Shown: positions 9,067 to 17,931 of the stretch, in pieces | Numbering within the stretch: the first letter of the stretch is position 1 | Layout: each line of letters starts with the position of its first letter | Source of the DNA: PZPK01 sp041590075 | GTDB taxonomy: Bacteria; Pseudomonadota; Gammaproteobacteria; Pseudomonadales; Oleiphilaceae | DNA length: 64,000 bases | Direction of reading: 5' to 3' | Assembly (NCBI GenBank): GCA_041590075.1 | Contig: JBFHUL010000003.1 | Span: 1 to 64,000, forward strand | Position numbers and translations under genes: made by a program | The notes under the pieces: model-generated | Seen by the model: only the letters and a program-made list of their open reading frames with translations | Told to the model about the DNA's origin: nothing | The model's database searches: none

Positions 9067-9312
9067 AATCGTTATCTTCTTGGTTGCCACGTATCGCTGA
9101 ACAGGTACAAGAACAAACACCTGGTATGAAGGAAGTGTGCCCCCTTAAAGCGCGCAGCGATATCCGGCATTATCCCTACGCCGTATCAGGGATTTCCCCA
9201 TTGAGCGACCCGCCCAGAGATCAGGGTGGGCATCGGCCTATTCACACAATAGACGCCCCTCTTTGCATTCTTCATAATATGCGCCCTTTGCACAAAGAAG
9301 TGATGCCCGCTT

Positions 9313-10056
9313 ATGCGCGTTCCGCGAATCTACACGCCGCAAACATTGCAGGTAGGCCAACAGCTGGCGCTTGGCGATCAGGCCGCGCAACACCTGATCA
9401 AAGTGCTGCGCTGCAAACCCGGCACACAATTAGAACTGTTTAATGGCGACGGCAATGCCTATGGCGCCACACTCGCCAGCGCCGGCAAGCGCGAAGCACT
9501 TGTTCAGATAGAACAGATGCTCACCTGCACCACAGAAAGTCCTCTTCATACGCATCTGGGGCAAGTCATCTCGCGAGGCGACAGGATGGACTATGCCATT
9601 CAGAAAGCCACCGAACTCGGCGTGACCTGCATTACCCCCTTATTCAGTGAACGCTGTGAGGTACGTTTGAATCCGGAACGTCAGGCCAAGCGTATAGAGC
9701 ATTGGCGGCACGTGGCGATCAGTGCGGCAGAACAATGTGGCCGGGTACGGATTCCTGAAATACGCGCCTGCCAGCCACTCGCAAGCTGGATGAGCGAAAC
9801 ACGCGAGGATGAACTGGCGCTGGTACTGCACCATCGGGATCAGCAGCATCTCGGTGCCTTGCCTGCGCCAAGCAAAGTACGTTTGTTGATCGGCCCGGAG
9901 GGGGGCTTGAATCCGGATGAAATTACACTCGCTCAAGCACAGGGTTTCCTCTCTACCACGTTTGGCCCCCGGGTATGGCGCACCGAAACCGCGCCCGTCG
10001 CCGCACTGAGTATCGTGCAATGGTTATGGGGTGACTTCCGGAATTCCACCAACTAA
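9313..10056 (+). CDS. rsmE: 16S rRNA m3U1498 methyltransferase RsmE
   Basis: The 247-residue SPOUT methyltransferase methylates N3 of U1498 in 16S rRNA. Recognisable signatures are QKATELGV (about 97-104), the SAM-binding knot segment LLIGPEGGLNPDE (about 194-206) and FGPRVWRTETAPVAAL near the C-terminus. The length is normal. It is followed 15 nt later by the RND adaptor gene and is likely co-transcribed with it. The 246-bp gap upstream, divergent from the GGDEF-EAL gene, should hold promoters for both. Confidence 0.96.
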   Translation: MRVPRIYTPQTLQVGQQLALGDQAAQHLIKVLRCKPGTQLELFNGDGNAYGATLASAGKREALVQIEQMLTCTTESPLHTHLGQVISRGDRMDYAIQKATELGVTCITPLFSERCEVRLNPERQAKRIEHWRHVAISAAEQCGRVRIPEIRACQPLASWMSETREDELALVLHHRDQQHLGALPAPSKVRLLIGPEGGLNPDEITLAQAQGFLSTTFGPRVWRTETAPVAALSIVQWLWGDFRNSTN

Positions 10057-10071
10057 CAAGGAACTGAAACC

Positions 10072-11340
10072 GTGCTGCCAATCCGCAATCAGGGCTTCTT
10101 CTTTCGCAACCGCTACCCCTTGGGCATTTTGCTTATTGTGGCACTGATCATCGCCTTGCTGGTTGCCACCCAAACACCCCCACCCACCAGCCCGGTGGAA
10201 GAAAAAGCCTGGCTGGTGAGCAGTGAACGCATCGTACTCGGCGCAGAACAGCCTAATGTACGTATTTTCGGCACAGTGGAATCCCCCAACGAATCGGCGC
10301 TGAGTAGCGCGCTCTCGGCGGAGGTGGCCGTCGTGCAAGCGCGTGAAGGTGAACAAGTGAAAGCCGGCGCGCTACTGGTGCAACTGGATGAGCGGGATCT
10401 GCGCCTGCAACGCCAGCAGCTTGAAGCCGATGTTCAGGACCTGTTGGCACAAATCGATGCCGAGAAAAACCGCTATGCCAGCGATCAGCGTGCACTTGAG
10501 GAAGAACAGAAGCTGCTTGACATCGCCGAGCAGGCCTTGGCCCGACAAGCGCGCTTGAAAGCCTCCAACCTGGTGGCACAGGAGCGTTACGAACAGGCGG
10601 AATCCGAACGAGCCCGGGCGGCACTCGCCGTGAGCCAGCGTCAGGCCACGTTGGCCGACCACCCCGCGCGCCTGCAACAAATTCAGGCACGCTTGCAGCG
10701 CGCACGTAACGCCCTGGAAAAAGTCCAGCTGGACCTGTCCCGCACGCGTATCACGGCTCCCTTTGATGCCTGGGTGACCCAAGTCAACGTGAGCCCGGGT
10801 GAGCGTATTCAACCCGGCCAGCATGTTGTTTCGGTATACGAACCCGCATCACTGGAAGTGCGGGCGCAAATCCCCAACCGCCATGCCGCACGTATTCAGG
10901 AAGCCTTGCAAACCGGCGAACAGATACACGCATTGACCAACTGGCATGGCCAGTCATTGCGGCTAAAACTCGATCGCCTGAGTGCCAAAGTTCAGGCCCA
11001 GTCCGGCGGGCTGGATGCCTTCTTCCGGCCGGTGGATACCTCAGCCCTGCCCAGCTTGGGCGCGAGCATGAATATCTACGTGAATCTACCCGCCTATGAA
11101 CAGGTCGCCAGCTTGCCCGTGTCGGCCCTGTATGGCGAAAATCGCATTTATCGTATTGTGAATGAGCGCCTCGAATCGCTCACCGTGAAGGTATTGGGGC
11201 AACAGTTTTCGGAGGGAAAAACCCGCAGCGACAGGGTGCTGGTGCGCAGCGCGCATCTGAGTCCCGGCGACGCCGTTGTCACGACCCAGCTGCCCAATGC
11301 GATTGATGGCCTCAAAGTGACCACGCGGGACACACCATGA
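10072..11340 (+). CDS. RND efflux periplasmic adaptor (membrane fusion protein)
   Basis: This 422-residue adaptor starts at GTG with AAGGAA upstream. One N-terminal membrane anchor (LGILLIVALIIALLVA, about 17-32) is followed by a lipoyl/barrel-sandwich half (VVQAREGEQVKAGALLVQLD) and a long alpha-helical hairpin (about 110-215). The second lipoyl half (SRTRITAPFDAWVTQVNVSPGERI) and beta-barrel domains complete it. It would link an inner-membrane RND pump to an outer-membrane channel. Its stop overlaps the pump gene start as ATGA. No TolC-like gene is nearby, so the pump presumably uses a TolC encoded elsewhere. Confidence 0.93.
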   Translation: MLPIRNQGFFFRNRYPLGILLIVALIIALLVATQTPPPTSPVEEKAWLVSSERIVLGAEQPNVRIFGTVESPNESALSSALSAEVAVVQAREGEQVKAGALLVQLDERDLRLQRQQLEADVQDLLAQIDAEKNRYASDQRALEEEQKLLDIAEQALARQARLKASNLVAQERYEQAESERARAALAVSQRQATLADHPARLQQIQARLQRARNALEKVQLDLSRTRITAPFDAWVTQVNVSPGERIQPGQHVVSVYEPASLEVRAQIPNRHAARIQEALQTGEQIHALTNWHGQSLRLKLDRLSAKVQAQSGGLDAFFRPVDTSALPSLGASMNIYVNLPAYEQVASLPVSALYGENRIYRIVNERLESLTVKVLGQQFSEGKTRSDRVLVRSAHLSPGDAVVTTQLPNAIDGLKVTTRDTP

Positions 11341-14300
11341 GCGGAAGCGATCAGAACGCGTATCACAAGAATGATCTGATCGGCCGCTTTGCACAGCATC
11401 GTGTCGCCGCCAACCTGTTGATGTTGATCATGCTGCTGTCGGGCGCCTTCGCCCTCAGTAAACTGAATACCCAGTTTCTGCCCAACTTTGAACCCGACTT
11501 TATCACCGTGCGCGTAGTGTGGCCCGGCGCCTCGGCCGAAGACGTCGCACGCTCCATTATCACGCCTCTGGAGCAGGAGTTGCGCAATCTCGACTACGTG
11601 AAAGAGATGAAGTCCACCTCGTATCAGAGTTCAGGCATTATTGTGCTCGAGTACGATGAAGGCACAGAGATGGGCTTGGCGCTGGATCAGGTGAAGGAAC
11701 ACGTCAGCCTGGTGCGCAATCTGCCTTCCGATGCGGAAGAACCCGAAATTACCAAGGTCGCCATTAATGAGGATGTAGCAACCTTGATTCTGGCCACGCC
11801 GGGCGCCTTGGAAGAGCTGCGCCCACTGGCCTTTCAGTTTGAGCGCGAACTCCTCGACCGGGGCATCGCCAAGGTTGAAATGATTGGTTTGCCTGAACAG
11901 GAAATCGCCATTCAGGTCGACACCGAACAAATCGGTCGCCTGGGGCAGTCTCTGCCTCAGCTGGGGCAGGCCGTGCTCAATGCCAGTCAGGACATTCCCG
12001 CCGGTACCAGTGGGCGCAATGAACTCGCCAAAGAGCTGCGTGGCGTTGAACAGGGCCGCAGTGTCGCCGATTTTGAGAACATGGCCATACTCAGCGGACG
12101 TACCAATTCACGGTGGCAGCTCGGCGACATTGCCCACATTGAACGGCGCAACAAAAGCGAGCAGATTGAAGTGTTTTATCGCGACCAGCCCGCTGTGCTG
12201 CTGCGCGTGCTGCGCACTCCCACGTCCGACACACTGAAGGCCGCCGAAACGCTCAACCGCTGGTTGCATGAAACCCGCCCCACCCTGCCGCCTTCGGTCT
12301 CGCTCGAAGCCTACAACGAATCCTATATTCTGATTGAAGACCGCATTAACCTGCTCATTAAGAATGGCCTGGGTGGGTTAGTTCTGGTGATCGCCATCCT
12401 GTTCATCTTTCTGAATGGCCGGGTGGCGTTTTGGGTAGCCATTGGCATTCCCATCTCTTTTATGGGCACGCTCGCGGTGCTGTATGTGACCGGTGGCAGT
12501 ATCAACATGGTGAGCATGTTTGCGCTGATCATGGCGCTGGGCATTATCGTGGATGACGCCATCGTCGTGGGTGAAGATGCGCTCACCCATTATACGCAGG
12601 GCGAAAATCCCCTGCGTGCGGCCGAAGGCGGTGCCCGACGCATGTTTGTGCCGGTCATGTCTTCCTCGCTTACCACCATCTCGGCGTTTCTGCCGCTCAT
12701 GTTAATCAGCGGCATTATCGGCAATATTCTGTTCGCCATTCCGCTGGTGATTATTTGCGTGATCATCGCTTCGGTCATAGAGTGCTTTCTCATTCTCCCT
12801 GGCCACCTGAACCATTCTTTTCAGCGGGCCTTCCGGCGCGGCAAGCGGGCCGGCTATCGCGATAAGCTCGACGCCGCTTTTGAGCGCTTTCGTGATACCC
12901 GATTTCGCACATTGTCGGAAAAAGCCATGCGCAATCGCGGTACAACGCTCTTATTCGCACTGGGCGTATTTGCCTGTTCCATTGCCCTTATTGCCACGGG
13001 CCGATTGCAGTTCGAATTTTTTCCTCAGCCCGAAAGTCACATCATTCTTGGGAACGTAAAGTTCGCATCGGGGACACCTCCCGATGAAGTGCGCGCCTTC
13101 GGACGCAGCATGCAAGCGGCATTACGCAAAACCAATGAGGCACTGAAAGATGAAGAGGACCTGGTGATTCATTCCGTCTTGCGGCTCAATCAGGCCAGCT
13201 TCGATGGCGGGCAAAACTATTCACGCGGGGAACAGTATGCCTCCCTGCATGTTGAATTACTCACACCCGATGCCCGCGAAGTGCGCAACCCGGAATTTAT
13301 CAGCACCTGGCGCGAGCATCTTGCGCTACCGGATGGCATTGAGCAGCTGAGCATCACCAGTCCGCGTGGTGGGCCGCCCGGCAAGGATATTGATATTTTC
13401 CTTACCGGCCAGTCGCCCGAGGTGCTGAAACAGGCCGGCCAGGCCATTATCGAAAAATTAAAAACCTACACCGGCGTGAATGATATTCAGGATGACCTGC
13501 CGTTCGGCAAGAACCAGTATCTGTATACGCTGACTGCTCAGGGGCAGGCTCTGGGCCTCACGGTAGCAGATGTGGGCCGGCAACTGCGCGCGGCCTTTGA
13601 TGGCCAGCTCTTGCAGGTGTTCTACGATGAAAACGAAGAAGTGGAAGTGCGTATTATTCTGCCGGACGCAGAGCGGCATTATGTGCGCACGCTGGAGACC
13701 TTCCCGATTATTACGCCGGCCGGCGGTAGCACCCCGCTGAGCAACGTGGTCGCGCTGGATGACCGGCGCGGACTTGAATTGGTGCGCCATACCGAAGGCA
13801 AACTCGGCTTGCATGTGACGGCCGGGGTGAATCCGGAACTGAACAATGCCAACGCTGTGCTGGACGCAATGCAAGAGAGCTTCCTGCCGCAGCTGGCACA
13901 AAACTACGGCCTGCAATATGAGTTGAAAGGACGTGCCGAAGAGCAGGCAAAAACCGGCGCCGATATGATGCGCGGCGCCCTGCTCGGTCTCGCCCTTATC
14001 TACATCATCCTGGCCTGGGTATTTGGCTCGTATTCCTGGCCGATCGCAGTGATTCTGGCAATACCTTTGGGTATTTCGGGCGCGATACTGGGTCATGCCC
14101 TGCTCGGCCTCAACCTCACGTTGTTATCGTGGTTTGGTTTTTTTGGCCTCTCGGGCATTGTGATCAACGACGCCATTATTCTGGTGACCTTTTACCGCGA
14201 ACTCAGAGAGCAGGGCCAAACAATTCATGAGGCCATTGTGAATGCTACCTGTGCCCGACTCCGTGCGGTACTGCTCACCTCACTCACCACCATTGCAGGC

Positions 14301-14513
14301 TTGCTGCCACTGCTGTTTGAAACCTCGTTGCAGGCGCAGTTCCTGATTCCCATGGCAGTAAGTATTTCTTTCGGGCTGGCCTATGCCACGGTGCTGATCC
14401 TGTTTGTGATACCGGCGCTGGTGACCCTGATTGAAGAGCTGAAGCTGCGTATAAAAGACCGGAGCAAGATTGAACGCGTGCCGGAACATGCCCTGCCGAA
14501 ACAGGGGCACTGA
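11337..14513 (+). CDS. RND efflux pump permease, AcrB/MexF-like superfamily
   Basis: The 1058-residue protein has full RND architecture: an N-terminal helix, a large periplasmic porter loop, six helices, a second porter loop and five or six C-terminal helices. The transmembrane proton-relay region contains ALIMALGIIVDDAIVVGED (about residues 395-413), with the conserved Asp pair of TM4. FFGLSGIVINDAIIL is the matching C-terminal segment. The substrate cannot be read from the sequence; it resembles the broad proteobacterial AcrB-like group rather than CusA metal pumps. It ends 6 nt before a strong hairpin terminator. Confidence 0.94.
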   Translation: MSGSDQNAYHKNDLIGRFAQHRVAANLLMLIMLLSGAFALSKLNTQFLPNFEPDFITVRVVWPGASAEDVARSIITPLEQELRNLDYVKEMKSTSYQSSGIIVLEYDEGTEMGLALDQVKEHVSLVRNLPSDAEEPEITKVAINEDVATLILATPGALEELRPLAFQFERELLDRGIAKVEMIGLPEQEIAIQVDTEQIGRLGQSLPQLGQAVLNASQDIPAGTSGRNELAKELRGVEQGRSVADFENMAILSGRTNSRWQLGDIAHIERRNKSEQIEVFYRDQPAVLLRVLRTPTSDTLKAAETLNRWLHETRPTLPPSVSLEAYNESYILIEDRINLLIKNGLGGLVLVIAILFIFLNGRVAFWVAIGIPISFMGTLAVLYVTGGSINMVSMFALIMALGIIVDDAIVVGEDALTHYTQGENPLRAAEGGARRMFVPVMSSSLTTISAFLPLMLISGIIGNILFAIPLVIICVIIASVIECFLILPGHLNHSFQRAFRRGKRAGYRDKLDAAFERFRDTRFRTLSEKAMRNRGTTLLFALGVFACSIALIATGRLQFEFFPQPESHIILGNVKFASGTPPDEVRAFGRSMQAALRKTNEALKDEEDLVIHSVLRLNQASFDGGQNYSRGEQYASLHVELLTPDAREVRNPEFISTWREHLALPDGIEQLSITSPRGGPPGKDIDIFLTGQSPEVLKQAGQAIIEKLKTYTGVNDIQDDLPFGKNQYLYTLTAQGQALGLTVADVGRQLRAAFDGQLLQVFYDENEEVEVRIILPDAERHYVRTLETFPIITPAGGSTPLSNVVALDDRRGLELVRHTEGKLGLHVTAGVNPELNNANAVLDAMQESFLPQLAQNYGLQYELKGRAEEQAKTGADMMRGALLGLALIYIILAWVFGSYSWPIAVILAIPLGISGAILGHALLGLNLTLLSWFGFFGLSGIVINDAIILVTFYRELREQGQTIHEAIVNATCARLRAVLLTSLTTIAGLLPLLFETSLQAQFLIPMAVSISFGLAYATVLILFVIPALVTLIEELKLRIKDRSKIERVPEHALPKQGH

Positions 14514-14519
14514 ACAAAA

Positions 14520-14553
14520 AAGCCGGGGCAGCGTTCTCACACTGCCCCGGCTT
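14520..14553. terminator. Bidirectional rho-independent terminator
   Basis: A perfect 12-bp stem (AAGCCGGGGCAG / CTGCCCCGGCTT) encloses a 10-nt loop. The A-run on its left becomes a U-tract for the minus-strand gene ending at 14600. On the plus strand it follows the RND pump stop by 6 nt, with a weaker T-run. Confidence 0.9.
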
Positions 14554-14599
14554 GGTTATCAATACGCATGCCGCATGACTTGCCGGCCGCGCCTGCACA

Positions 14600-15934
14600 C
14601 TAGAAGGTCGATCCCAGCTGCAAGCTGGCACCTACGGTATCATCGTTACCAGCAGCGGCAATTTCAAAGGATGCGCCGAACACGGTCAAACCCAGGCCCG
14701 CGGTGAGCACCGGATCAAGATTGCCTTCCAGATTGTCGCGAATACCCACTCGCAGTTGCACGGTTTCAAAGGCATCGTACTCCGCACCGAACCCCACCAT
14801 TTGACGTGCCGGCAACAGCTCCTGCTTTTCGCCGTTCTGATCGCGCGCTTCCACCTTATCGTGCTTGTTCAATTGCAGGTCGGCCGACAGAATGTAGCTG
14901 TCGCCACTGTATGAGAGGCCGGCGGTAATCGTGGGTTGCAGCTCGATGGTTACGCCTTCTACCGTAAACCCATTTATACCCCTAATCTCAGTTGCATCGG
15001 TCGCCAACTCCTGACTCAACACGTTCACTACAGAAAAACCGGCTAACCAGCGATTATTGTGATCAAGGTAAGAGGCTACCCCAACATCGAAGTTAAAAGA
15101 CGTATCACTTTTTTCGGAGTCATCAATGTCACCTGATTCGAATGCATCGACATCCTGACTATGATCAAAGACTCGAAAGTCTACAACTTTTGGAGATACC
15201 CCGGCCGCTATATGATGCCCGTTAAACTCAAAGTTTCTCGCTAAGGTAACTCCAGCCTGGGTAGTCGCAATACCCACGCCCCGAACATTTGAAGTCAGAC
15301 TATCGTCCGGCTCATTTTCATCATAACGAATTGCATTCGGGTTATTTGTCGCGATGGCAGTAGATACCTCACTGGGCAGTTCAGTTCTCAGATACTGATC
15401 GTCCTCGTAATTGAGCGTCACACTAACGTTTGCTGCCGCACTCGCAAATACGCCTACCCCCAAAGATTCGCCGGGGAACTGCACGGCCAACCCTAGCCCT
15501 GCATCTACCAAAACTTTTTGTTCATCGACACGATTGAGTTCATCAAGCATATCAATGCGCGTTTGGTTGAATTGCGCCTCTGAAGCAGTGGTATCCGATA
15601 GCGTTGAAATGTCGTCCCGGAGAGCATCCAGAGCCACTTCAAAGGGAGTCAGAAACTCATCGTCGAAATCATCGATGGAATCCACCAGCTCATCCTGATC
15701 GGTGCCCGCCACAGAAATAGAAGGAATAATCAGCCCGAAGCCATCGGTTTTTTCCTTCTGCTTGACGGCTAGCAATGCCGGGTTATAAAAACTGGCGGCG
15801 GCAGGACGTGCCGACGCAACACCCACACCACCCATGGCAAAGGCACGAGAATCCAAAAAGCTGGGACCACCAGCATAAGAGTGCGCGGACCAGGCTGCAA
15901 TCACTGCAACCAACGCCGCTTTACGCGTGTTCAT
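14600..15934 (-). CDS. Outer-membrane beta-barrel-like protein, TraF_2 family
   Basis: The 444-residue precursor has a signal peptide (MNTRKAALVAVIAAWSAHSYA) followed by the typical opening SRAFAMGGVGVASARPAAASFYNPALLA. This opening is shared by TraF_2 (conjugal transfer TraF-like) and FadL-related barrels. The C-terminal half alternates polar and hydrophobic residues and ends in phenylalanine (LQLGSTF), an outer-membrane protein signature. A middle acidic, helical insert (about 75-130) is less conserved-looking. The family name does not imply conjugation, and no transfer genes are near. It is a single gene with its own terminator. The function is unknown; transport of hydrophobic compounds is a possibility. 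Confidence 0.78.
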   Translation of the reverse strand: MNTRKAALVAVIAAWSAHSYAGGPSFLDSRAFAMGGVGVASARPAAASFYNPALLAVKQKEKTDGFGLIIPSISVAGTDQDELVDSIDDFDDEFLTPFEVALDALRDDISTLSDTTASEAQFNQTRIDMLDELNRVDEQKVLVDAGLGLAVQFPGESLGVGVFASAAANVSVTLNYEDDQYLRTELPSEVSTAIATNNPNAIRYDENEPDDSLTSNVRGVGIATTQAGVTLARNFEFNGHHIAAGVSPKVVDFRVFDHSQDVDAFESGDIDDSEKSDTSFNFDVGVASYLDHNNRWLAGFSVVNVLSQELATDATEIRGINGFTVEGVTIELQPTITAGLSYSGDSYILSADLQLNKHDKVEARDQNGEKQELLPARQMVGFGAEYDAFETVQLRVGIRDNLEGNLDPVLTAGLGLTVFGASFEIAAAGNDDTVGASLQLGSTF

Positions 15935-16038
15935 GAAGAGTTCCCCTTGTTGCTCTGTACGTGCTCCGTCACGCGGAGCCTAAACTATTAGCTTAGCCAA
16001 GCACGTTATTCGGTCGATGCGCTTTTGGTTGTTTTTTG

Positions 16039-17352
16039 TTACTCGGGCAACAAGTCGCGCAGCGTTTTGCCATCGAGCATTTTTTCACGGTGTTCTTTGA
16101 GTTGCTGAACCAGCTGCTCCACCTCGGAAGCCGCCCCCACCCGATGCAGCAGATGACAGTCATCGGAACGTAATGCCTCGATAATTTCGGCGATGGTGAT
16201 GTGATCGGTCGACCGCCCGGGCGCCAACGCTTCGGATTTATCTCCGGCCACAATCAACAGGCCGTGCGAGATCAATTTATCGACGATACCGCGAGTTAAA
16301 ATGGCCGGAATAAAATTGAGATGCTCGACCGCATCTTGCGACAAAGGCTTTTCTCCCGACTCATAACGCTGCGCCACCTGCACCATGATATCCAGCCCCA
16401 CTTTCTCCAGCAGGTCGGGCGAAGCTTTCACTTCGACGGTGCGCGTAATGTGGTTACCGTGCTGATGATAGAAGGCAATGCTCGACCCCAACAGCAGGAT
16501 CAGCCAGTTAAGATAGAGCCAGATGAGCAGTAAGATGCCCACTGCAAACCCGGAATAGATGGCATCGTATTTCGCCGAATTCACCACAAATGAGGTAAAC
16601 AGCAGACTGGTACCCTGCCAGCAGGCACCCGAGACAATTCCGCCCACCAGCGCACTCACAAAATTCACCCGCGTGTTGGGCATCAATACATAGAAAAACG
16701 TGAACGCGCCAATAATCATCAGAAACGGCATGATTTTGCTGAAAGCGTAAATCAGTGTGCCAAAAGGCTCGATCGCAATGAGATTTTGCACCAGTTCGGA
16801 ATTCATCGTGCTGGCCGTGACACTCAGTGCCGAGACGACGAGGGCAGGCCCCACCAGAATCACACTCAGATAGTTACTGAAACGTTGACTCAGAGAGCGC
16901 AGTTCGGGTGCATACCAAATGGTGTTGAACGCTTTCTCGATCTTCTGCACCAGCGACACCACGGTGTAGAACAACAGCACGAAGCCCACGGCACCCAGCA
17001 CACCCACTTTCATATTTTCAACGAAGCTTAAAACGCTGTTGTGTATCTCCAGCCCCTTCTCGCCCATCGGCTCGAAAAAGCTATACAGCATGGGCGTGAA
17101 CTTATCCTGCACATTGAATGCCTTGAGGACCGAAAAGCTCAGGGCAAGCAGTGGCACAACCGACAGCATTGTGGTGTAGACCAGACTCATTGCGTGCAGG
17201 GTTAACTGACCTTTCACGAGGTCGCGAATCACAGCAAAAAGAATACGCGCGGCCCGGCGGAGAATTTTTTCAAAGGGACCGGAATGGTAGTGAGGCTCTT
17301 GCAGCAACCAGTCGAACAGGCGTTGACGTAATTCTTGAACTCGCATGGTCAT
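16039..17352 (-). CDS. YihY/BrkB family inner-membrane protein
   Basis: The product is 437 residues with the UPF0761 signature LTLHAMSLVYTTMLSVVPLLALSFSVL (about residues 50-76, partly quoted as a family hallmark) and about six membrane helices. A cytoplasmic C-terminal extension (about 300-437) follows and resembles a winged-helix-like tail. The gene was once annotated as ribonuclease BN; the real biochemical role is unsettled. Two ATG codons lie close together (17352, 17346) and no clear Shine-Dalgarno separates them. It follows the Hpt gene on the same strand after 36 bp. Confidence 0.9.
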   Translation of the reverse strand: MTMRVQELRQRLFDWLLQEPHYHSGPFEKILRRAARILFAVIRDLVKGQLTLHAMSLVYTTMLSVVPLLALSFSVLKAFNVQDKFTPMLYSFFEPMGEKGLEIHNSVLSFVENMKVGVLGAVGFVLLFYTVVSLVQKIEKAFNTIWYAPELRSLSQRFSNYLSVILVGPALVVSALSVTASTMNSELVQNLIAIEPFGTLIYAFSKIMPFLMIIGAFTFFYVLMPNTRVNFVSALVGGIVSGACWQGTSLLFTSFVVNSAKYDAIYSGFAVGILLLIWLYLNWLILLLGSSIAFYHQHGNHITRTVEVKASPDLLEKVGLDIMVQVAQRYESGEKPLSQDAVEHLNFIPAILTRGIVDKLISHGLLIVAGDKSEALAPGRSTDHITIAEIIEALRSDDCHLLHRVGAASEVEQLVQQLKEHREKMLDGKTLRDLLPE

Positions 17353-17388
17353 GAGAAAAAAAAGTGTCCTGAAAGAAGGTACGCGAGA

Positions 17389-17751
17389 TTAACGTGTAAA
17401 GTCGTCGATGTAGTGATTCAGCTCATCCAGCGACTCCAGAAGCTGATCGAAGGATTCATGGATTTCTCCCTCACCGGCATTGGTACTGATTCGCTGTTCC
17501 AGCTCCGACGCCTGATCCGCCAGCCGCGCTGCCCGGATGTTGCCGGCGCTGCCTTTCAAAGAATGGGCAAGCCGGCTCATCACCTCTTTGTCACCTTGAC
17601 CTTCGGCGGCGCGAAACTGCTGTTCAAAATCACCAAAGCTGTCTTTGAATGCGTTCAGTATCGTTTTGATGACTTGTGTATTCTGCATAAAGCTCTGATT
17701 CAACTTGTCCATGTCGAGAGGCTTTGCGCCCTGTGGCTCCTGATCACTCAT
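17389..17751 (-). CDS. Orphan histidine phosphotransfer (Hpt) domain protein
   Basis: This 120-residue, all-helical protein carries the Hpt motif RLAHSLKGSAGNI (about 60-72), whose histidine would accept phosphate from a response-regulator receiver. The C-terminal helices complete the four-helix bundle. No sensor kinase or receiver gene is adjacent, so it probably serves a phosphorelay encoded elsewhere. It precedes the YihY gene on the same strand and may share its transcript. Confidence 0.88.
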   Translation of the reverse strand: MSDQEPQGAKPLDMDKLNQSFMQNTQVIKTILNAFKDSFGDFEQQFRAAEGQGDKEVMSRLAHSLKGSAGNIRAARLADQASELEQRISTNAGEGEIHESFDQLLESLDELNHYIDDFTR

Positions 17752-17931
17752 ACCCGCTCCTTATCTGCTGCATTCGTCATCACCTGTTCACCTTTGCCGC
17801 CATTTGGTGAGCGAATTTCGTGTTATGATGGCGCCGATCCGACACCCGAGAAACAGTATAGACTACCAAGGGTTAAACCGGTCATCATTCCCCCGCGTCA
17901 CGCAGCCTTCTGTTTACTGGTTAAGAATTAC

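Noticed and set aside
14600..15934. Evidence for a conjugative element
   Set aside because: Only the TraF_2 family name suggests this; no relaxase, type IV secretion gene, integrase or attachment repeat is present.
17335..17931. N-terminal extension of the ABC exporter
   Set aside because: It lies antisense to a well-supported Hpt gene, shows no family similarity, and the exporter has a normal start at 17932.
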